Assembly: GCA_963785155.1 (NCBI GenBank) | Contig: CAWAUB010000006.1 | Coordinates: 186,001-250,000, forward strand | Reading direction: 5' to 3' | Origin: DASUSH01 sp963785155 | Lineage (GTDB): Bacteria; Actinomycetota; Thermoleophilia; Solirubrobacterales; 70-9 | Length of the DNA: 64,000 nucleotides | Part shown: one piece after another, positions 18,202 to 28,041 of the stretch | How the letters are laid out: every line of letters starts with the position of its first letter | Numbering within the stretch: the stretch's first letter is position 1 | Position numbers and translations under genes: made by a program | The notes under the pieces: generated by a model | Database searches by the model: none | What the model saw: only the letters and a program-made list of their open reading frames with translations | Told to the model about the DNA's origin: nothing

Positions 18202-19408
18202 TCGCGATCCCCCGGAGCAACTCTTCGAGCCGCTCGACGCCGCGCTCCCGCAGGTGCTCGGCGGCGAACCGGCGGCCGGCCGCGGCAAGCTCGGCGCCCT
18301 TCGCCGCGTCGTCGCGGAGCGCCCGCACCGCGCCGGCAAGAGCCTCGGGGTCCTCCGGCGGCACCGTCAGCGCGATCCCCTCGCGCTCGGCGATCGCGCG
18401 GGGCTCGCCAGGGGCAGCGACGATCACGGGCCGGCCGATCGCGCAGCAGTCGTAGAGCTTGATCGGTATCGATTTGGCGAGGGCAGCGTCGTCGGCGAGT
18501 GGGACCAGCAGGGCGTCGGACGCGCGCATCAGCTCCGCCGCCCGAGCCGGCTCGACGAGGCCCTCGAAACGGACGGCACCTTCGGGCAGCGACCGCGCCT
18601 CCTCCTGGAGCTGCGCCCGGGTCGTACCGTCGCCGACGATCCGCAACTCGAAGCCGTCGCCGAGGATCCGGGCCGCGCCAAGCGCGGTCGCCAGATCCTG
18701 GGAGAGGCCGACGTTGCCCGAGTAGGTCCAGACGAAGCGGTCCGGCCCGTCCCTCGCGCCCAGGCGCTCAGGATCCGCCTCGCCGGCGGCGAGCCACGCC
18801 TCCGTCGTCCCGTTCGCCACGACGACCGCCCGGCTCGGGTCCGGCGAGAGCGCGGCGATGTGCTCGCGGAAGGATTCGGTGGGCGTCGTCACGAGCGCGG
18901 CGCGGGCGTACAGGCGCCGCTCGAGCCGCTCGGCGGCGCTGAGTACCGCGCCGGGCTCGAGCTCGCCCAGGGCGACGGCCACCTCGGGCCAGAGATCACG
19001 CACATCGAACGCGAACGGGACGCGGTGGCGGCGGGCGACGAGCGCACCCGCCGCACCGACGGACAGAGGCGGCGAGGAGGCGAGGACGACGTCGGGCCGG
19101 CCGCGAGCCGACGCGACAGCGGTCGCCATGGCGGCGTAGGTCGCGTACGAGGCGAGCCGGTGGCGCGCCGCCTTCGAGGTGCTCGCGTGGGTCCAGACGT
19201 AGCTGACCCGGAAGCCATCCAGCTCGCGGCGGTCGACGAGCCGGCCTCCATAGCCCTCCTGGACGACGCCCTGCGGATGGCTCGGCGCTTCGCAGACGAC
19301 CTCCACCTCGTGCCCGCGTCGGGCGAGTCCGGCCGCAAACGGGTGCAGCCGCACCGGCGCCGCGGTGATCTCCGGCGTGAAGTACTGGGTCAGAAGCAGC
19401 ACGCGCAC
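18198..19408 (-). CDS. GT4-family glycosyltransferase (WbuB-like), frame error at the stop
   Basis: About 403-residue GT-B enzyme with the N-terminus LLLTQYFTPEITAAPVRLHP typical of WbuB-like amino-sugar transferases. The donor domain shows RFVWTYSGNVGLSQDLATAL, VRFEGLVEPARAAELMRASD and SIPIKLYDCCAIGRPVIVAA. At the 3' end (LEELLRG) the frame runs on into the flippase gene. One additional G in the run of five G's near 18205-18210 would give LLRGDRE and a TGA overlapping the flippase ATG, the normal coupled arrangement, so I infer a homopolymer deletion error. It starts 42 bases after argD on the same strand, coupling sugar genes to the arginine operon. Confidence 0.87.
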
Positions 19409-19450
19409 CGCGTGATCGTCCCCGATCGACCCGATGTAGGTTCGGACCGC

Positions 19451-20627
19451 TCAGCCCGCGAGCGCCGTGCCCAGCTTCTCCAGCGCCTCGTCGACGTCGT
19501 CGTCGTCGATCGTGAGCGGCGGCAGGAAGCGCAGGGTGTCGGGCGCGGGGACGTTGATCACCAGGCCTCCCTCGAGCGCGCGGGCCGAAAGATCGGCGGC
19601 GTTCTCCTCCTCGAGGCCGGCGGCAAGCATCAGCCCGCGCCCGCGGACCTCGGCGACGCCGTCGAGAGCCGCGACCCCGGCCGCGAAGCGAGATTCCGCG
19701 CTCGTTGACGGACGCGAGCAGGTCGGGATCCCCGAGCACCTCGAGCGCGGCCAGCGCGGCCGCGGCGGTCACCGGGGCTCCCGCGAAGGTCGAGCCGTGG
19801 TCGCCGAGGGTCAGCACCTCGCCGTACTCCGGCGTCGTCACGCAGGCGCCGACCGGCAGGCCGCCCCCAAGGGCCTTCGCCGCCGTGTGCAGGTCGGGCC
19901 GCGCGGTCAGCTGCTCGTAGGCCCACAGGGTCCCGGTCCGCCCCATCCCCGTCTGCACCTCGTCGTAGACGAGCAGGGCGCCGTGCTCGTCGCATGCCTC
20001 GCGGGCGGCGTCAAGGACCTCCTCGGCGATCGGCCAGATCCCGGCCTCGCCCTGGATCGGCTCGATCATCACGGCGGCCGTCGAGGGGCCGACGGCATCG
20101 CGAAGGGCCTGCGGTTCGTCACGCGGAACCGCGACGAATCCGTCGGGCAGCGGCCCGAACAGGTCGTCGCGAGCCAGCTTCGGCGTCGCCGAGATCGCGG
20201 CGAGGGTCCGGCCGTGGAAGGCGCCCTCGAGGACGACGATCTCCGGCGCGTCGATCCCGCGGCCGTGCGCGTGCTTGCGGACGAGCTTGATCGCGCACTC
20301 GCTCGCCTCGGCGCCCGAGTTGCAGAGGAAGACCCTGCCGCCGAGGCTCGACTCGGAGAGCCGCTCGGCCAGGCGGGCGGCGTTCTCCGACAGGTAGAGG
20401 TTCGAGGTCCCCATCAGCGTGCCGGCCTGCTCGGCGATCGCGGCGACGATCCGCGGGTGGCAGTGGCCGGCGTTGTGAACCGACAGGCCGGCGAAGAAGT
20501 CCAGGTACTCCTTGCCGTCGGAGTCCCAGAGCCGCGCCCCCTCGCCGCGGACGAACTCGACCGCCATGCGCGGGTACGTGGGCATCGCGTAGCGCTCGTC
20601 GAGGGTTTTCAGTTCGTCAACTTGCAT
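19451..20627 (-). CDS. argD: Acetylornithine aminotransferase (one frameshift)
   Basis: PLP-dependent class III aminotransferase of arginine synthesis: N-acetylglutamate semialdehyde to N-acetylornithine. Visible motifs are FFAGLSVHNAGHCHPRIVAA, CNSGAEASECAIKL, EGAFHGRTLAAIS, VMIEPIQGEAGIWP, LLVYDEVQTGMGRTG and the PLP lysine in TAAKALGGGLPVGACV. After VNER (near 19695) the frame changes, and the C-terminus continues as SRFAAGVAALDGVAEVRGRG to LEKLGTALAG with a TGA at 19451-19453. Corrected length is ~391 residues, as expected. The conserved ending argues for an indel error. argB lies 51 bases upstream. Confidence 0.95.
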
Positions 20628-20678
20628 GGGAGGCCCGCCGGAACCGGACGCGAAGCGGAGGATTTCGGCGGATTTGTT

Positions 20679-21530
20679 TCATGGCGTGACCATCGTGCCG
20701 ATGCCGGCGTCCGTGAACAGCTCGAGCAGGAGCGAGTGCGGCCGGCGGCCGTCGACGATGTGAGCGGACTGGACGCCGCCGCCGATGGCCTCGACGCACG
20801 CTTCGAGCTTCGGCCGCATCCCGCCGGCAAGCGACGGGATCGCGGTGCTCAGCTCGTCCACGGTCGCCCGCGAGATCAGGGAGCCAGGGTCGTCGGCATC
20901 CGCGAGCCAGCCCTCGACATCGGTCAGGAAAATCGCCTTGTAGGCCCGCAGCGCGGATGCGACCTTGCCCGCCGCGGTATCGGCGTTCACGTTGTAGGAG
21001 TTGCCGTCGCGGTCGGCGCCCGCGGAGGCGATCACCGGGATGTAGTCGGCGGCGATGTGGTTGAGCACGTCCACCTCGACCCGCTCGATGTCACCGACGA
21101 ATCCGACCTCCTCCTGGTTCGGGTGCGGGCGGATCTCGAACATCGAGCCGTCCTCTCCGGAGAGGCCGACCGCGGGCTGCCCGTGCCGGTTGAGGCGGGA
21201 GACGATGTCCGTGTTCACCTTGCCGAGCAGGACCATCTTCGCCACCTCGACGGTCTCGGGATCGGAGACCCGGACACCCTCGTGGAAGCGGACCTCCATC
21301 CCCAGTCGCTGCATATAGGTGGTGATATCGGGGCCTCCGCCGTGCACCACCACAGGATTGAGCCCTACGTATTTCAGCAGGACGACGTCGGTGGCGAAGC
21401 CGTCGCGCAGCGCCTCCTCCTGCATCGCCGCGCCCCCGTACTTGATCACGACCGTGCGCCCGTGGAACTCACGGATGTACGGCAGGGCCTCGAGAAGGAT
21501 CTCGATGCGGTCCTGGGTCTCGTTCGTCAT
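20679..21530 (-). CDS. argB: Acetylglutamate kinase
   Basis: Phosphorylates N-acetylglutamate, the second step and often the feedback-controlled step of arginine synthesis. The intact 283-residue amino-acid-kinase fold has VIKYGGAAM near residue 30, the substrate loop VVVHGGGPDITTYMQRLG, NVNADTAAGKVASAL, FLTDVEGWLAD and SLAGGMRPKLEACVEAI. The His- and Arg-containing N-terminal helix (RIEILLEALPYIREFHG) resembles that of arginine-inhibited hexameric enzymes, so arginine inhibition is plausible. It overlaps argJ by 4 bases. The start MTNETQDRIE at 21530 agrees with the family. Confidence 0.97.
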   Translation of the reverse strand: MTNETQDRIEILLEALPYIREFHGRTVVIKYGGAAMQEEALRDGFATDVVLLKYVGLNPVVVHGGGPDITTYMQRLGMEVRFHEGVRVSDPETVEVAKMVLLGKVNTDIVSRLNRHGQPAVGLSGEDGSMFEIRPHPNQEEVGFVGDIERVEVDVLNHIAADYIPVIASAGADRDGNSYNVNADTAAGKVASALRAYKAIFLTDVEGWLADADDPGSLISRATVDELSTAIPSLAGGMRPKLEACVEAIGGGVQSAHIVDGRRPHSLLLELFTDAGIGTMVTP

Positions 21531-22697
21531 GTCGTGTACTCCGCGTTGATCTCGATGTAGCGCTTGGTCAGATCGGAGAAGTAGACATGAGCGGCGCCGT
21601 CGCCGCGGCCAAGGTCGATCGAGAGCCGCGCCTCGCGCGTCTCCAGGGCGAGCTCGGAGGCGTCGATCCGCTCGGGGCCGAGCTCGGGCAGCTCCTCGCC
21701 CGCGAGCGCCATCCCGGCGGCCTGCGCGATCCGGCCCCAGTTCGGGTCGCGGCCGTGGAGCGCCGTCTTCACGAGGGGTGAATTGGCGATCGCCCGCGCG
21801 ACCCGCTCGGCCTCATTGCCGCTCGCCGCGCCGGAGACCTCGATCCTCCCGACCCGGCTCGCGCCCTCGCCGTCGGCGACGATCTCGAGCGCGAGCTGGG
21901 TGAGCACGGCCTCGAGCAGGCCGTCGGGCAGGGGGTTGCCCGACGCGCCGCTCGCCTGCAGCATCACGGTGTCGTTGGTGCTCAACTGGCCGTCGACCGT
22001 GATCCGCTCGAACGAGGCGTCCGTTGCCGCCCTCAGCGTCCCGGCAGCGTCACCGACGACGGCGTCGGTCTGGCAGAAGCAGAGCATCGTCGCGAAGCCG
22101 GGCTCGATCATCCCGGCGCCCTTGGCCTGCGCCGAGAGCGTGACGCCGCCGGCGCGCACCGTGCAGCGCTTCGGGAAGGCGTCGGTGGTCATGATCGCCT
22201 CCGCGAAATCGCCACCGCCATCCTCGGCGAGGCTCTCGGCGGCCCGCGGGATCCCGTCGACCACGTCGCTGATCGGCATCGGTACGCCGATCACGCCGGT
22301 CTCGGCGACGGCGACCGACCGCGGCTCGACGCCGAGCGCCTTCGCGGCCGCGTCCCGCATTGCGATCGCGTCGCGGTAGCCCTGCTCTCCGGTCGAGGCG
22401 TTCGCGTTGCCGGAGTTGACGACAGCCGCCCGCAGCGAGCCCTGGTCGACGTCCTCGCGGCAGACACGGACGGGAGCCGCCGCCGAGGCGTTCCGCGTCA
22501 ACAGGATCGCCGACGTCACGTCATCGGAGTCGCAGACAACGATCCCGACATCGGTCCTGCCGCCGTCCTTGAGCCCGCAGGCCGTGCCGCCGGCGCGGAA
22601 CCCGGGCGCGAGCTGATCTGGGTCGAGCTCCTCGGTGCCGTCAGGCGCCTCGACCCAGCGTGATCGGAAGAACCCGACCTCCGTCTGGCGAGCTCAC
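21527..22697 (-). CDS. argJ: Bifunctional ornithine acetyltransferase / N-acetylglutamate synthase (frame error near the 5' end)
   Basis: Recycles the acetyl group from acetylornithine to glutamate; self-cleaves into two subunits before a conserved Thr. The body shows AAVVNSGNANASTGEQGYRD, AETGVIGVPMP, the cleavage region KGAGMIEPGFATMLCF with the nucleophile in TDA or NDT context, and TALHGRDPNWGRIAQAAGM. The N-terminus reads VGFFRSRWVEAPDGTEEL and opens right after the argC stop without any normal initiator in that frame. A GTG at 22697 overlapping the argC TGA (GTGA) gives SSPDG, and removing one G near 22672 joins it to VGFFRSRW. I therefore start at 22697 and infer a one-base insertion error. 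Confidence 0.93.
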
Positions 22698-23689
22698 AGC
22701 AGCCCCTCCGTCTCCGGCAGGCCCAGCATCAGGTTCAGGTTCTGGATCGCCTGCCCGGAGGCGCCCTTCCAGAGGTTGTCGATCGCGGCGAAGACGACCG
22801 GGCGGCCGTGGCGGTCGAGGGTCGCGTGGATGCGGCAGAAGTTGGTGTCGCGGACGTCCCGCATCCCCGGCGGGTCGTCGGCGAGCTCGATGAAGGGCTC
22901 GTCGGCGTAGCGCGACGCGAAGAGGTCGCGCAGCTCGTCGGATGTGACCTCGCGCGAGCTGCGCACGTAGCAACTGACGAGCTCGCCCTGGTCGAGTGGC
23001 ACCAGGTGCGGGGTGAACGTGAGCGGGCCGTCCGAGCCGAGCACGGCGAGCTCCTGGGCGATCTCGGGCTCGTGGCGGTGGCCGTCGGTCCCGTAGGGGC
23101 TCAGGTTCTCGTCGACGGTGACGAAGTGCAGGCGGTCTCCCCCGCCCCGGCCGGCGCCGGAGACGCCCGACTTCGCGTCGACGATGACGTCGTCGACGAG
23201 GCCCTCGGCAGCAAGCGGCGCGAGCGCGAGCAGCGTTGCCGTCGGGTAGCAGCCCGGATTCGCGACGAGCTTCGCCGTGGCGACCGCTTCGCGGTTTAGC
23301 TCGGTCAGCCCGTAGGCCGCGTCGCCGACCAGGTCGAAGGCCGGGTGCTCGCCGTACCAGCGCTCGTAGACATCGCGGTCACGGAGTCGGAAGTCGGCGG
23401 ACAGGTCCACGACCGGGATCCCGCGCCCGTGCAGCTCCGCGACCACGGGCGCCGCCGCGCCGTGCGGGTAGGCGACGATCGCCGCGTCCCATTCGCCGGC
23501 CCGGTCGAGGTCGAGCTCGGTCAGGACCGCGGGCACGCGGTAGCGCGGATAGAGCTTCGCCAGCGGGGTGCCCGCGTCGGTCCGCGCGGTCGCCTCCGCC
23601 AGTTCGAGCGACGGGTGGCGCCAGACGAGCTCGGCGGCAAGCGCCCCGGTGAAGCCCGAGGCGCCGATCACGGCGACCTTCTTACTCAC
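22694..23689 (-). CDS. argC: N-acetyl-gamma-glutamyl-phosphate reductase
   Basis: NADPH-dependent reductase, third step of arginine synthesis. The Rossmann motif VAVIGASGFTGALAAELV is at the N-terminus; the catalytic Cys lies in VANPGCYPTATLLAL; SGVSGAGRGG and TFTPHLVPLDQGELVSCYV follow, and the C-terminus has IDNLWKGASGQAIQNLNLML. GTG at 23689 (VSKKVAVIG) is preferred over the longer frame to 23734, whose first 15 residues are Arg/Ser/Gly-rich. The GTG lies within the last codons of pheT (8-base overlap), so arginine genes are translationally coupled to phenylalanyl-tRNA synthetase. About 331 residues, intact. Confidence 0.96.
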   Translation of the reverse strand: MSKKVAVIGASGFTGALAAELVWRHPSLELAEATARTDAGTPLAKLYPRYRVPAVLTELDLDRAGEWDAAIVAYPHGAAAPVVAELHGRGIPVVDLSADFRLRDRDVYERWYGEHPAFDLVGDAAYGLTELNREAVATAKLVANPGCYPTATLLALAPLAAEGLVDDVIVDAKSGVSGAGRGGGDRLHFVTVDENLSPYGTDGHRHEPEIAQELAVLGSDGPLTFTPHLVPLDQGELVSCYVRSSREVTSDELRDLFASRYADEPFIELADDPPGMRDVRDTNFCRIHATLDRHGRPVVFAAIDNLWKGASGQAIQNLNLMLGLPETEGLL

Positions 23690-26169
23690 GGAGCGACCCC
23701 CCGATCCCCCCGAGGGCCTCGGTGATCGCGGCACGCCGCTCGGCGACCTCCTCGTCGGTGAGCGTGCGGTCGGGCGCGCGGAACTCGAGCCGTACGGCCA
23801 GGCTCTTGCGCCCCTCCCCCACCTGCTCGCCGCGATACACGTCGAAGATCTCCGCCGAGCGCAGAAGCGCGCCGCCGCCCTCCCGGACCGCGGCGATCAC
23901 CTGGGCGGCCGGAACCTCGTCGGGAACGACGACCGCGATGTCCTCCTCGGCTGGCGGGTAGGAGATGACGTCCTCGTACTGCTCGGCGCCCAGCGGCGAC
24001 GCCGCCGCGATCGGCGCGAGGTCCAGCTCGAAGGCGACGGCGGCCTCGATGTCCCACTCGCGTGCCACGAGCGGATGGACCTCGCCGATCCAGCCGGCAT
24101 CGGCTCCGCCGACGAGGATGCGCCCAGCGCGGCCCGGATAGAGGAACGGCTCCTCGGCCTGCTCGATCGCGACCTCGCAGCCGAGCTGGGTCACGAGCGC
24201 CTCGAGCACGCCCTTGAGCGCGTAGAAGTCGGCGGGCCGCTCGTCATCTCGCCAGCCGGAGGGCACCAGCGGCCCGACGGCAAGCGCGCCGATGCGCTGC
24301 GGCTCATAGGCGGGCGAGGCACGCAGCCCGGGGTCTGACCCGGCAGAACCAGCAGTCGGCCCGTCCGACCTCGGGGTCTGACCCCTCAGTCGCAAGGTAG
24401 GCGCGGCCGGATTCGCACAGCGCGACGCGGTCCGCGCCGTGGGCGAGGTTGTGGCGGGCGGCGTCCAGCAGTGAGCCAAGCAGCGTGGTCCGCAATGCCG
24501 AGTGGTCTCGCGAGAGCGGGTTCGAAATCGCGATCGGCTTCGCCCTGACGTCGTCGCCCGTGATCCGCAGCCGCTCGGGCATCCCGGGTCGGTGACGCTC
24601 AGGGTGACGAGCGCGTCGAAGCCGAGGTCGCGGATCACGTCCTCGGCTCGGCGGCGAAGCAGCTGGTCGCGGGTCAGCCGGCCGCCCTGGCCGACCACCT
24701 CCGGAAGCGTCGACGGCAGGTGGTCGGCGTAGCCGTGGACGCGACCGACCTCCTCGATCAGATCGACCTCGCGGGTGACGTCGTAGTAGCGATGGGCGGG
24801 AACGACCGCCTCGAGGCCGCCGTCCGCCGAGGAGACGTCGAAGTCGAGCCGGCGCAGGTACTCCTCGCGGAGCTCGGGCGCGATCTCGATCCCGAGCAGG
24901 CCCTCCGCCCGCTCGCCGCGCAGCTCGAGCCGCCGCTCCGGAGGCGGCTCGGCGGCGACATCGATCGTGCCGGGGACGAGCTTTGCGCCGCAGAGCTCGA
25001 TCATCAGCGGCGAGGCGATCCGCTGCGCCCTGATCGCCAGCTCCGGGTGGAGCTGCTTCTCGAAGCGGTTCGAGGCGTCTGAGCGCAACCCGAGCTTGCG
25101 CGACGTCCGCAGGATGTTCACCCCGTTCCAGGTCGCGACCTCGAGCAGCACGGAGGTCGTCGTGTCCGAGACCTCGGAGACCTGGCCGCCCATGATCCCG
25201 GCGATACCCGAGGGGCCGTTGCGGTCGCAGACGAGGACGGCCTCGGAGTCGAAGGTCCGCTCGGTGCCATCGAGCGTCGTCATCTTCTCGCCGTCGGCCG
25301 CGGTGCGGACGATCAGCTCGCCGCCCGGAATCTTGTCGAGGTCGAAGGCGTGAAGCGGCTGCGCCGTCATCAGCATCACGTAGTTGGTGATGTCGACGAC
25401 GTTGTTGATCGGCCGCTGGCCGGCCGCCGAGAGGCGCGCCTTGAGCCAGAGCGGCGAGGGCCCGATCGTGACGTCGGTGAAGACGCGGGCGGTGAAGCGC
25501 GGGCAGAGGTCCGGCACCTCGACGGTGACGGACGCCAGGTCCTCGACCGAGCCCTCCCCCGTCGCCTCGGCGTCCTCATCCCACGGCGGCGGCGCCAGCT
25601 CGGCCCCGGTGATCGCCCGGACCTCGCGCGCGACCCCGTAGACGCCGAAGCAGTCGACGCGGTTGGAGGTGGGCTCCAGCTCCAGAACCGCGTCCGAAAT
25701 CGCCACCACGTCCGCGAGCGCCGTTCCCGGAGCGGGACCGTCCCCGTTCTCCGCCATGACCGAGATCCCGTCGTGGTCCTCGCCCACCTGGAGCTCTTGC
25801 TCGCTGAGGATCATCCCGTCGGACTCGACGCCGCGGAGCTTCGCCTTGCCCAGCTTGGTGCCGTCGGGCATGACGGCGCCGGGAAGCGCGACCGGGACGG
25901 TCTGGCCGGCGGCGACGTTGGGCGCGCCGCAGACGATCGTGCGCGGCTCATCGTCGCCCGTGTCGACGACGCAGACGCGACAGGCGGTCGGCATCGGGAT
26001 GCTTCTCGGCCGAGATCACGCGGCCGACCACGAACCCGGTCGGGTCCGTCGTGCCGGCGTGGGAGATCCGCTCGACCTCGATCGAGTGCATCGCGAGCTC
26101 GTCGGCGAGCGTCTCGACCGACAGGCCGGAGTCGCAGTACTCGCTGAGCCAGGAGAGCGGGACCTTCAT
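23682..26169 (-). CDS. pheT: Phenylalanyl-tRNA synthetase beta subunit (three frame changes)
   Basis: Forms the alpha2-beta2 enzyme with PheS. The N-terminus MKVPLSWLSEYCDSG is in one frame to AEKHPDADRL (near 25985). The next frame carries the EMAP-like tRNA-binding part (TIVCGAPNVAAGQTVPVALP), B3/B4 editing region and RTSRKLGLRSDASNRFEKQL. Near 24590 it moves to a frame with ISNPLSRDHSALRTTLLGSL, and near 24330-24390 returns to EPQRIGALAVGPLVPSGW. The C-terminal anticodon-binding (FDX-ACB) domain is complete. The last change coincides with a 57-base repeat insertion containing GGGGTCTGACCCC twice. Total ~829 codons, near normal. An essential gene, so at least some shifts are errors. Confidence 0.95.
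24329..24385. repeat. REP-like pair of GGGGTCTGACCC motifs inside pheT
   Basis: Two copies of GGGGTCTGACCC(C), near 24330-24341 and at 24373-24385, same orientation and about 43 bases apart. They fall between the segments ALCESGRAYLA and EPQRIGALAVG of PheT, where homologues have a short variable loop. The insert encodes Cys- and Arg-rich residues unlike the rest of the protein. The same core is found at 13257-13318 and 62091. Confidence 0.65.
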
Positions 26170-27287
26170 CGGAACTGCTCCAGGACGCGAACGTCGTTCT
26201 CGAAGAACTTGCGCAGGTCGGGGACGCCGTGCTTCAGCTGGGCGATCCGCTCGATCCCCATCCCGAAGGCGAAGCCCTGGACCTTCTCCGGGTCGTAGCC
26301 GTTCTCCCGAACGAAGCCGAAGACGTTCGGGTCGACCATGCCGGCGCCGAGGATCTCGATCCAGCCGATCCCCTTGCAGAGCGGGTCGCGGGTGCCGTCG
26401 GCGAGGGCTCCCGAGCCGCCGCAGCGGAAGCAGGAGACGTCGACCTCGACGCTGGGCTCCGTGAACGGGAAGAAGCCGGGCCGGAAGCGCGTCTCCCGCT
26501 CCGGGCCGAAGATCGCGCGGGCGAACTCGTCGAGCGTCCCCTTCAGGTCGGCGAGCGTGATCCCCTCGCCCACCGCGAGCCCCTCCACCTGGTGGAAGAC
26601 CGGGCTGTGGGTGGCGTCGAAGGGGTCCGAGCGGTAACAGCGCCCCGGGACGACGATGAAGATCGGCGGCTCCTGCGACTCCATCGAGCGCACCTGCATC
26701 GGCGAGGTGTGGGTGCGCAGGACGACGTCCTCGGGACCCGGAGCCATCCCCTCGATCTTCAGGTCCGGGTCGAGCGTCGCCGGATCGACGTAGAAGGTGT
26801 CCTGCGCCATCCGCGCCGGGTGGCCGGGCGGGTGGTTGAGCGCGGTGAAGTTGTAGTAGTCGAGCTCGACCTCCGGCCCCTCCATCACCCGGTAGCCGAG
26901 GCCGGTGAAGACGTCCTCGACCTCCCGCATCGTGCGGATCAGGAGGTTGCGCGAGCCGACCGGCGCCCGCGGGGTCCCGGGCAGGGTGACGTCGATCGCA
27001 TCCTCCGCCACCCGGCGCTCCAGCTCGGCGCCCTCGAGCGCCTCGTTCCGCTCCGCGAGCATCCCCTCCAGCGCCTGGCGCAGCTCGTTCCCGGCCTTGC
27101 CGACCGGGCCGCGCTCCTCCGCGGGCAGCTCGGCGATCCCGCGCAGGATCGTCGTCAGCTCGGACTTGCGGCCGAGGAACCGGACCCGTGCCTCCTCGAG
27201 CGCGGCCTCGTCCGAAGCGGCTTCGATCGCTGCCTCCGCCTCCTCGCGGAGCGCGGCGATCCGCTCGATTGCAGGCGCCTCAGACAT
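26166..27287 (-). CDS. pheS: Phenylalanyl-tRNA synthetase alpha subunit
   Basis: Class II catalytic subunit, 373 residues from ATG 27287 (MSEAPAIERIAALREE). The N-terminal coiled-coil arm precedes motif 1 (VEDVFTGLGYRVMEGPEVE), motif 2 (GRCYRSDPFDATHSPVFHQV) and motif 3 (GFAFGMGIERIAQLKHG). An insertion with CFRCGGSG and DPLCKGIGW looks like a zinc-binding or ex-zinc-binding knuckle seen in some bacterial PheS. It overlaps pheT by 4 bases and begins within the last codons of the TrmH-family gene (8-base overlap). The longer upstream in-frame extension is discarded as low-complexity. Confidence 0.97.
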   Translation of the reverse strand: MSEAPAIERIAALREEAEAAIEAASDEAALEEARVRFLGRKSELTTILRGIAELPAEERGPVGKAGNELRQALEGMLAERNEALEGAELERRVAEDAIDVTLPGTPRAPVGSRNLLIRTMREVEDVFTGLGYRVMEGPEVELDYYNFTALNHPPGHPARMAQDTFYVDPATLDPDLKIEGMAPGPEDVVLRTHTSPMQVRSMESQEPPIFIVVPGRCYRSDPFDATHSPVFHQVEGLAVGEGITLADLKGTLDEFARAIFGPERETRFRPGFFPFTEPSVEVDVSCFRCGGSGALADGTRDPLCKGIGWIEILGAGMVDPNVFGFVRENGYDPEKVQGFAFGMGIERIAQLKHGVPDLRKFFENDVRVLEQFR

Positions 27288-27966
27288 GGCGGCGCATCCT
27301 ATGTCCGAGCTCGTACAGCGCCACGGTCGCCGCCATCGCGGCATTGAGCGAATCGGGGCCGCCCTCGCGGATCGGGATCCGGGCGGTGACGCCGGCGAGG
27401 CCGTCGGGCAGCCCTTCGCGCTCCGCGCCGACGCAGACCACCACCGGCGGCTCGACTTCGACCTCGCCCAGCGCCTGCTCGGCTGCGGGATCGAGCGCGA
27501 TCAGCGTCCCGCTCAGCTCGTCGTGGCCCGCGCGCGCCGGCGGGCGGGCGAAGATCGATCCCATGCTCGCCCGGACGGCCTTCGGCGAATAGGGGTCGGC
27601 GCTCTCAGGGCCGAGCACGACCGGTCCGTCGCAGAGCGCATGCGCCGCGCGGATCGCGGTGCCGACGTTGCCGGGGTCCCCGACGCCGTGCAGGTAGAGG
27701 GAGAGGTCTCCCCCGGGCTCCGACCAGACCTGCGGATAGACGCCGATCGTCCGCGTCCCCGATCCGAGCGAGCTGACGGCATCGAGCAGCTCGGGCTCGA
27801 CGTCCTCACCGGCGACCAGGACGAACTCCGGCTCGGCGCCCGCAGCGGCCGCCGCCTCCACCAGGTCCTCGCCCTCGGCCACGAACAGCCCGGTCCGCTC
27901 GCGCTCGCGCTTGCCCGCGAGCTTGCGGATGGTCTTCAGCCTTTCGTTGTCAGGTGAGGTGATCAA
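27280..27966 (-). CDS. TrmH/SpoU-family rRNA or tRNA 2'-O-methyltransferase
   Basis: 228-residue SPOUT methyltransferase. An N-terminal L30e-like substrate-binding domain (KLAGKRERERTGLFVAEGED) precedes the knotted catalytic domain: LYLHGVGDPGNVGTAIRAAH (motif 1), VVVCVGAEREGLPDGL (motif 2) and IPIREGGPDSLNAAMAATVAL (motif 3, with Asn for SAM binding). In many actinobacteria a SpoU-like gene lies between rplT and pheS, as here. Methylation site unknown. It begins 24 bases beyond a strong terminator-like hairpin, so transcription of trmH-pheS-pheT-arg may be set by read-through at that point or by an unseen promoter. Confidence 0.92.
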   Translation of the reverse strand: MITSPDNERLKTIRKLAGKRERERTGLFVAEGEDLVEAAAAAGAEPEFVLVAGEDVEPELLDAVSSLGSGTRTIGVYPQVWSEPGGDLSLYLHGVGDPGNVGTAIRAAHALCDGPVVLGPESADPYSPKAVRASMGSIFARPPARAGHDELSGTLIALDPAAEQALGEVEVEPPVVVCVGAEREGLPDGLAGVTARIPIREGGPDSLNAAMAATVALYELGHRMRRHV

Positions 27967-27989
27967 TGTCTCGGCTCAGTTCGGGAACG

Positions 27990-28013
27990 AAAAAAGGCGC
28001 CTCGCTGGGCGCC
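27990..28013 (-). terminator. Rho-independent terminator or attenuator after rplT
   Basis: On the minus strand the transcript reads GGCGCC, six-base loop, GGCGCC, then six U residues. It is 29 bases after the rplT stop and 24 bases before the trmH start. It may end the thrS-infC-rpmI-rplT transcript or attenuate the downstream pheS-pheT-arg genes. Confidence 0.8.
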
Positions 28014-28041
28014 CGGGAGATTCGGTTCCGTCGCTCTGAAT

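Noticed and set aside
16423..18462. 679-codon plus-strand frame rich in Asp/Arg/Glu
   Set aside because: Antisense to the flippase, low-complexity, no recognised domain.
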